DNA of 5,800 bases, taken from NCBI GenBank assembly GCA_004173415.1, contig SEHC01000146.1, positions 1 to 5,800 of the forward strand. The letters run 5' to 3'. The notes beneath the pieces are model-generated. The model ran no database searches. It was not told the origin of the DNA and saw only the letters and a program-made list of their open reading frames with translations. Within the stretch, counting starts at the first letter, position 1, and each line of letters starts with the position of its first letter. A program made the position numbers and the translations under genes. Shown one piece after another: positions 5,114 to 5,800 of the stretch. This stretch comes from Lysobacteraceae bacterium. GTDB lineage: Bacteria > Pseudomonadota > Gammaproteobacteria > Xanthomonadales > Xanthomonadaceae.

Positions 5114-5800
5114 TCAGAACGCCCAGCGCATGACCAGCTGGTAGCTCGGGCCGGCTTCCTCGGTTTCGGTCTCGTACTCGTCGTAGTCGCGGCCGAGCTG
5201 TTCCTGCAGGGTGTTGAACTTGTCGAAGAACTCGTCCTTGCTGGCGTCCAGCAGGTTGTTGGCGCTCAGGCGCAGCGACACGCTCTTGCCGAAGCGCTTT
5301 TCGACGAACACGTCCAGTTCGCCGCCGTAGCGGATGACGGCTTCCTCGCCCAGCATCCGCGTGTAGGCGTTGCCCTGCTTGCGGTAGGTCGCGCCGAAGC
5401 TGGCGCCCCAGGTCGGGATGTCGTGGATGAAGCCGATGTTGTAGACCGACTTGGCCTGGTCGTTGAAACGGCGTTCGCCGAGGAAATCGTCCACCTTCGA
5501 ATTCACCCACGAGTAGTTGGCGAAGATGCCGGTGTTCTCCAGGCCGAGTGCCGACAGCGGCGTGGACAGGTCGAACTCGAAGCCATAGACCTTGCCGTCG
5601 CCGACATTGGACGAGGTGTACAGCCAGCTTTCGGCCGGTTCCTGCGCCATCGCATCGGCCAGGTCGACCGCGTCGCCGTCCTCGATCATCTCTTCCCAGG
5701 TGTCCTGCATCTCTTCGCTGGGCTCGCCGGTGTTGACGATCTCGATCAGGTCCTTGACGTCGCGGTAGAAGAAGTTCAGGCCGACCACGCCCTTGCGGCC
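5114..5800 (-). CDS. TonB-dependent outer-membrane receptor, C-terminal part (partial)
   Basis: This is the last 228 residues of an outer-membrane beta-barrel. The gene runs off the right edge, so the plug domain and TonB box are not seen. Barrel features are alternating amphipathic strands (VVGLNFFYRDVKDLIEI, NVGDGKVYGFEFDL, NTGIFANYSWVNSKV, WGASFGATYRKQG, DVFVEKRFGKSVSLRLSANN) and a terminal strand YQLVMRWAF that ends in phenylalanine at the stop, the C-terminal signature recognised by the BAM complex. The NVGxGKxYGFEFDL pattern and NNLLD near the end are typical of TonB-dependent receptors. An acid-rich stretch (GEPSEEMQDTWEEMIEDGD onward, about 30 residues) lies between two strands and is probably an extracellular loop. 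The frame continues through 5800, so an internal GTG near 5788 is not the real start. The substrate is unknown; the family takes up siderophores, vitamin B12, plant carbohydrates or peptides. The gene ends with its own intrinsic terminator. Confidence 0.93.
   Translation of the reverse strand, partial: GRKGVVGLNFFYRDVKDLIEIVNTGEPSEEMQDTWEEMIEDGDAVDLADAMAQEPAESWLYTSSNVGDGKVYGFEFDLSTPLSALGLENTGIFANYSWVNSKVDDFLGERRFNDQAKSVYNIGFIHDIPTWGASFGATYRKQGNAYTRMLGEEAVIRYGGELDVFVEKRFGKSVSLRLSANNLLDASKDEFFDKFNTLQEQLGRDYDEYETETEEAGPSYQLVMRWAF

Noticed and set aside
4911..5510. Upstream extension of the upp reading frame
   Set aside because: The open frame is longer than upp, but the part beyond 4910 passes through the REP pair and terminator and overlaps the receptor gene in another frame. 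Upp length and N-terminus match the family when started at 4910.

Overview
The window is high-GC DNA that looks chromosomal and most likely comes from a gammaproteobacterium of the Xanthomonadaceae/Lysobacteraceae group (Lysobacter, Luteimonas, Pseudoxanthomonas or Stenotrophomonas relatives). This is inferred from several things: a TonB-dependent receptor, the ferredoxin-ggt gene order, GTAG-type REP elements of the GTAGGAG...GGGCGCGACCG kind, GCGAAGGCGGGAA-type intergenic repeats, and the codon usage. No rRNA, tRNA, CRISPR, insertion sequence or phage gene is visible.

Layout. Positions 1-80 hold the last 25 codons of a + strand gene that I cannot identify. Positions 81-518 are non-coding. 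They contain an array of about 97-bp hairpin-rich repeats (two full copies, one partial, one degenerate) followed by a nested inverted repeat just before the next gene. Next, on the + strand, come a YfhL/Alvin-type 2[4Fe-4S] ferredoxin (519-770) and, 13 bp later, a periplasmic gamma-glutamyltransferase (784-2517). These two probably form one operon. A small membrane-anchored protein of unknown function follows (2630-3211), then a metallo-beta-lactamase-fold hydrolase related to lactonases (3278-4168). On the - strand, convergent to these, are uracil phosphoribosyltransferase upp (4278-4910) and the C-terminal part of a TonB-dependent outer-membrane receptor (5114 to beyond the right edge). An inverted pair of GTAG-type REP elements (4962-5058) and a strong intrinsic terminator for the receptor gene (5061-5090) lie between them.

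Functional view. The window is a set of ordinary housekeeping and envelope functions: cytosolic electron transfer, periplasmic glutathione/gamma-glutamyl turnover, pyrimidine salvage, outer-membrane uptake, and a lactonase-like hydrolase. The genes do not add up to one pathway, and I see no convincing new multi-gene system. The most notable signals are in the non-coding DNA. One is the hairpin repeat array, whose diverged fourth copy carries a compensatory stem substitution. Another is a nested palindrome centred upstream of the ferredoxin gene. The third is a pair of genes (ferredoxin and MBL hydrolase) in which a -10-like hexamer ends exactly 6 nt before the ATG, suggesting leaderless mRNAs.
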